This document shows positions 35,852 to 38,759 of a stretch of DNA of 38,759 nucleotides, in pieces. How positions within the stretch are numbered: position 1 is the stretch's first letter; each line of letters opens with the position of its first letter. Source of the stretch: Bacteroidales bacterium (GTDB lineage Bacteria; Bacteroidota; Bacteroidia; Bacteroidales; VadinHA17); assembly GCA_012519515.1 (NCBI GenBank), contig JAAYQC010000069.1:1-38759 (forward strand), given 5' to 3'. Under the pieces are notes generated by a model. The model made no database searches. It saw nothing but the letters and a program-made list of their open reading frames with translations, and had not been told where the DNA came from. The position numbers were made by a program, and so were the translations under genes.

Positions 35852-38143
35852 TTATCCGAGAATGCTCCATGTAACGGTCAGTCCGGCGAGGACAACCGAA
35901 ACCATCGACATCAGCTTGATAAGGATATTGAGTGCCGGGCCTGAGGTATCCTTGAAAGGATCGCCTACCGTATCACCCACAACGGCTGCCTTGTGAGCTT
36001 CGCTCCCCTTGCCGCCGTGGAAGCCGCGTTCGATATACTTCTTGGCATTGTCCCATGCACCGCCGGCGTTGTTAAGCTTGGTAGCAAGGACAAAGCCGGT
36101 GGTCATTCCGCCCGCGAGAAGGCCGATCACACCGGCAACGCCGAATAACCATCCAACCAACAGGGGAACAACGATCGCGATCATTGAAGGAACAATCATT
36201 TCACTCTGTGCACCCTTTGTTGAGATCTCGACACATTTTGCATATTCAGGTTTTCCTGTTCCTTCCATGATGCCGGGGATTTCGCGGAACTGACGGCGAA
36301 CCTCGTCCACCATCTTGCCTGCAGCACGACCGACTGCTTTCATACTCATTGAGCTGAAAAGGAATGCCATCATACCTCCGATGAAAACACCACTTAGGAG
36401 AATGGGGTTAAAAACTGTAAGATCGTAAGCGGCAGCAAAATCCCTGACCGAAGCGCTTGTAATCTGAACCGCGGTCTGTCCGTCCTGAACTGCCGGTACA
36501 GTGCTGTTATAGAAGAGAGTATCGCCTATCTGCTTGAAGCCTTCAGGAGCCTTGTCGATAAGCCGGCCAAGCCACAGTCTGACTTCTTCCAAATATGCTG
36601 CCATAAGGGCAAGAGCTGTAAGGGCAGCTGAACCGATAGCAAATCCTTTTCCGGTTGCAGCGGTAGTATTGCCAAGTCCGTCGAGAGCATCAGTTCTTTC
36701 CCTGACTTCCTTGGGAAGCTCCGACATTTCGGCATTTCCGCCCGCGTTATCGGCAATCGGTCCGAATGCATCGGTTGCAAGAGTAATACCAAGGGTTGAA
36801 AGCATCCCTACTGCAGCGAATCCTATACCGTACACTCCCATTGCAAAGTTGGAGAAACCTCCTGCAAAACCGTAAGCAGCTATGATACCTGCAACGATTG
36901 TCACAACCGGGATCCATGTGGAAGCCATACCAACTGCAATCCCCTCGATAATCACTGTGGCAGGGCCCTGAAGAGCCTGTTTTGCAATGCCCTGGGTGGG
37001 CTTGTTGCCATCAGAAGTGTAGTATTCGGTCGACTGGCCTATAATCACACCTGCCAGAAGACCTGAAACTGCTGAACCGAATACGCCCCATGTAATCCAG
37101 TCAAATGCTGCCATAATAGCCAGAACAACCAGAATAAGAGCAGAGCTGCCTCCGGTGCCAAGAAGGAGGGCATGAAGAAGAGCCTTTGGTGTTGCCGATT
37201 CCTTTGTTCTTACAAAGTAAACACCGGCAATAGAAAGAATAATACCTATAGCTGAAACCAGCATTGGGGCGATTACTGCCTTCATCTGAATATCGCCCAG
37301 TGCTACGGGCAGGGCAGCACCGAGAGCAGCTGTTGCAAGAATTGATCCTGCATACGATTCATAGAGGTCAGCGCCCATACCGGCTACATCACCCACGTTG
37401 TCGCCAACGTTGTCGGCAATGGTAGCAGGGTTGCGGGGATCATCCTCGGGGATGCCTGCTTCAACCTTTCCAACCAGGTCAGCACCCACGTCAGCAGCTT
37501 TTGTAAAGATACCGCCGCCCACACGAGCAAAGAGAGCCTGTGTCGATGCACCCATCCCGAAGGTAAGCATAACAGCAGTGATTTCTATAAGTTTCGCATG
37601 CTCAGTAGTACCAGGATGAACAAATGTCAATCCGAGGAATGTCATTCCATTAGCCATGTGCTCGGGTGTGAATACCAGTTCATTGAGGATCCAGAACCAG
37701 AGAGCTATGTCAAGCAGACCGAAGCCAACAACGACAAGACCCATAACCGCACCACTCCTGAGAGCAACCTGCAGTCCCTTGTTAAGCGATTTTGAAGCCG
37801 CCCATGCAGTCCTGTTCGATGCATAAGTTGCTGTTTCCATTCCAAGAAAACCGCAGAGGCCCGAGAAGAACCCCCCGGTAAGAAATGCAACAGGAACAAA
37901 AGGATTCTGAATCCCCATATAAGCCAGCAAAGTCAGCAGGACAACAAGTATCATGAACACCTTGAATACGACAGAATACTGCCGTTTGAGATATGCCATT
38001 GCCCCTTCCCTGACATAAGCTGCGATTTCTTTCATCCTGTCGGTGCCTTCTTCCTGAGCTTTCATACCCCGGTAGAAGATCCATGCAAAAAGCAATGCCA
38101 GGAGTGCGGAAATCGGCACAATCCAAAAAATACTACTAATCAT
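35852..38143 (-). CDS. hppA: Membrane-bound ion-translocating pyrophosphatase, predicted K+-dependent
   Basis: 763-aa, about 16 [88 protein letters not shown]. Confidence 0.97.
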   Translation of the reverse strand: MISSIFWIVPISALLALLFAWIFYRGMKAQEEGTDRMKEIAAYVREGAMAYLKRQYSVVFKVFMILVVLLTLLAYMGIQNPFVPVAFLTGGFFSGLCGFLGMETATYASNRTAWAASKSLNKGLQVALRSGAVMGLVVVGFGLLDIALWFWILNELVFTPEHMANGMTFLGLTFVHPGTTEHAKLIEITAVMLTFGMGASTQALFARVGGGIFTKAADVGADLVGKVEAGIPEDDPRNPATIADNVGDNVGDVAGMGADLYESYAGSILATAALGAALPVALGDIQMKAVIAPMLVSAIGIILSIAGVYFVRTKESATPKALLHALLLGTGGSSALILVVLAIMAAFDWITWGVFGSAVSGLLAGVIIGQSTEYYTSDGNKPTQGIAKQALQGPATVIIEGIAVGMASTWIPVVTIVAGIIAAYGFAGGFSNFAMGVYGIGFAAVGMLSTLGITLATDAFGPIADNAGGNAEMSELPKEVRERTDALDGLGNTTAATGKGFAIGSAALTALALMAAYLEEVRLWLGRLIDKAPEGFKQIGDTLFYNSTVPAVQDGQTAVQITSASVRDFAAAYDLTVFNPILLSGVFIGGMMAFLFSSMSMKAVGRAAGKMVDEVRRQFREIPGIMEGTGKPEYAKCVEISTKGAQSEMIVPSMIAIVVPLLVGWLFGVAGVIGLLAGGMTTGFVLATKLNNAGGAWDNAKKYIERGFHGGKGSEAHKAAVVGDTVGDPFKDTSGPALNILIKLMSMVSVVLAGLTVTWSILG

Positions 38144-38201
38144 GATATCAGTTTTTAAATTAGAAAAATTAGGTTCCGGTATGAAAAAAATTTTGCCGCT
38201 A

Positions 38202-38231
38202 CAAAACTAATTCAGATTTTTATTTATGCAA
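38202..38231 (-). promoter_or_regulatory. Bacteroidota-type promoter for hppA
   Basis: Minus strand TTG-N19-TAGTTTTG, about 60 bp upstream of the ATG. Confidence 0.6.
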
Positions 38232-38289
38232 GCAAAAAAAACAATCCCGTATCAAATTGCTCTTAAAAAATCGTAATTAATGTTTTCGG

Positions 38290-38426
38290 GTTCTGACATT
38301 GGATACTGTGGCGTACTCTCCCCTGGGTATCCCCGGAGCAGCCGCTGGGAATAAACCTATATTCCTCACATTCGCAGGAATTGCTCATGACAATGAAATG
38401 AGAATGCATCAGGCAGGCAACAGAAC
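38290..38426. other. Candidate structured RNA in the divergent hppA/ddh intergenic region
   Basis: Outer GTTCTG (38290-38295)/CAGAAC (38421-38426) stem enclosing at least three nested hairpins (GTGGC…GCCGC, GGAAT…ATTCC, CTCAT…ATGAG). Confidence 0.35.
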
Positions 38427-38549
38427 TGACATTTTATTACATTTACAGGGAATTGTTTAAGGAAATCCCGGCAGACTGCCATATAAGTGCTTTTTTAAAA
38501 GACAAGAATGCCGCGAAGTATGAAGGGAGAAGATAATAAATTGCAAAAA

Positions 38550-38759
38550 ATGGAAAGAATAAGAATCGGAATATCCGGATACGGAAACCTGGGCAAGGGA
38601 GTCGAACTGGCAGCCGCGCAAAACCCCGACATTGAACTGGTGGCTATCTTCACCAGAAGGGAACCGGAACATGCCTCAACGGGCTCAGCCCTTGTTCATA
38701 TATCCGAACTAAGAAAATACACCGACAAGATAGACGTGCTTATTCTCTGTGGCGGCTCA
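38550..38759 (+). CDS. ddh: meso-Diaminopimelate D-dehydrogenase, 5' end (truncated by window edge)
   Basis: Open frame to window end: MERIRIGISGYGNLGKGVELAAAQNPDIELVAIFTRREPEHASTGSALVHISELRKYTDKIDVLILCGGS. It resembles the Corynebacterium Ddh N-terminus as I recall it (IRVAIVGYGNLGRSVE…LVGIFSRR…DVDVLFLCMGS). Absent from the ORF track. Confidence 0.88.
   Translation, partial: MERIRIGISGYGNLGKGVELAAAQNPDIELVAIFTRREPEHASTGSALVHISELRKYTDKIDVLILCGGS

Noticed and set aside
1-38759. tRNA, rRNA, insertion sequences, prophage or defence genes
   Set aside because: No cloverleaf signatures, transposase/integrase motifs or defence domains were recognised in the intergenic regions or ORF products.

Overview
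The window looks like a gene-dense chromosomal segment of a Bacteroidota (Bacteroidales-like) genome. I see no CRISPR array, transposase, integrase, phage gene, rRNA or convincing tRNA. It encodes about 30 genes: a DMT/EamA transporter, ruvC, a comF-like gene, a HIT protein, greA, a small basic secreted protein, ahcY, ribF, a glycogen-metabolism cluster, two DUF4369/TlpA-type lipoproteins, an lpxH-like phosphatase, a tandem-domain SiaB-like ATPase/kinase, a YifB/ComM-type ATPase, nrdG-nrdD, a neutral zinc metallopeptidase, two EEP-family proteins, mutL, two adjacent rhomboids, a PLP-dependent threonine/serine dehydratase, a membrane pyrophosphatase, and the 5' end of ddh running off the window edge. 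The glycogen cluster is a eukaryote-type glgB facing a minus-strand operon of debranching enzyme, GT4, GH57 and a giant GT3-GT35 fusion. The strongest points of interest are: (1) a cobalamin riboswitch on the minus strand directly upstream of the B12-independent anaerobic RNR genes nrdDG; (2) the 1407-aa fusion of a eukaryote-type glycogen synthase with an alpha-glucan phosphorylase; (3) two inverted copies of a composite element built from heptanucleotide arrays (18 and 10 units) plus 9-mer arrays and shared unique modules; (4) an orphan protein with an internally duplicated SiaB-like domain; (5) several structured intergenic segments without a family I can name. I did not find an unambiguous, wholly new multi-gene system. 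Species assignment and family names come from recognition of motifs, not database searches.
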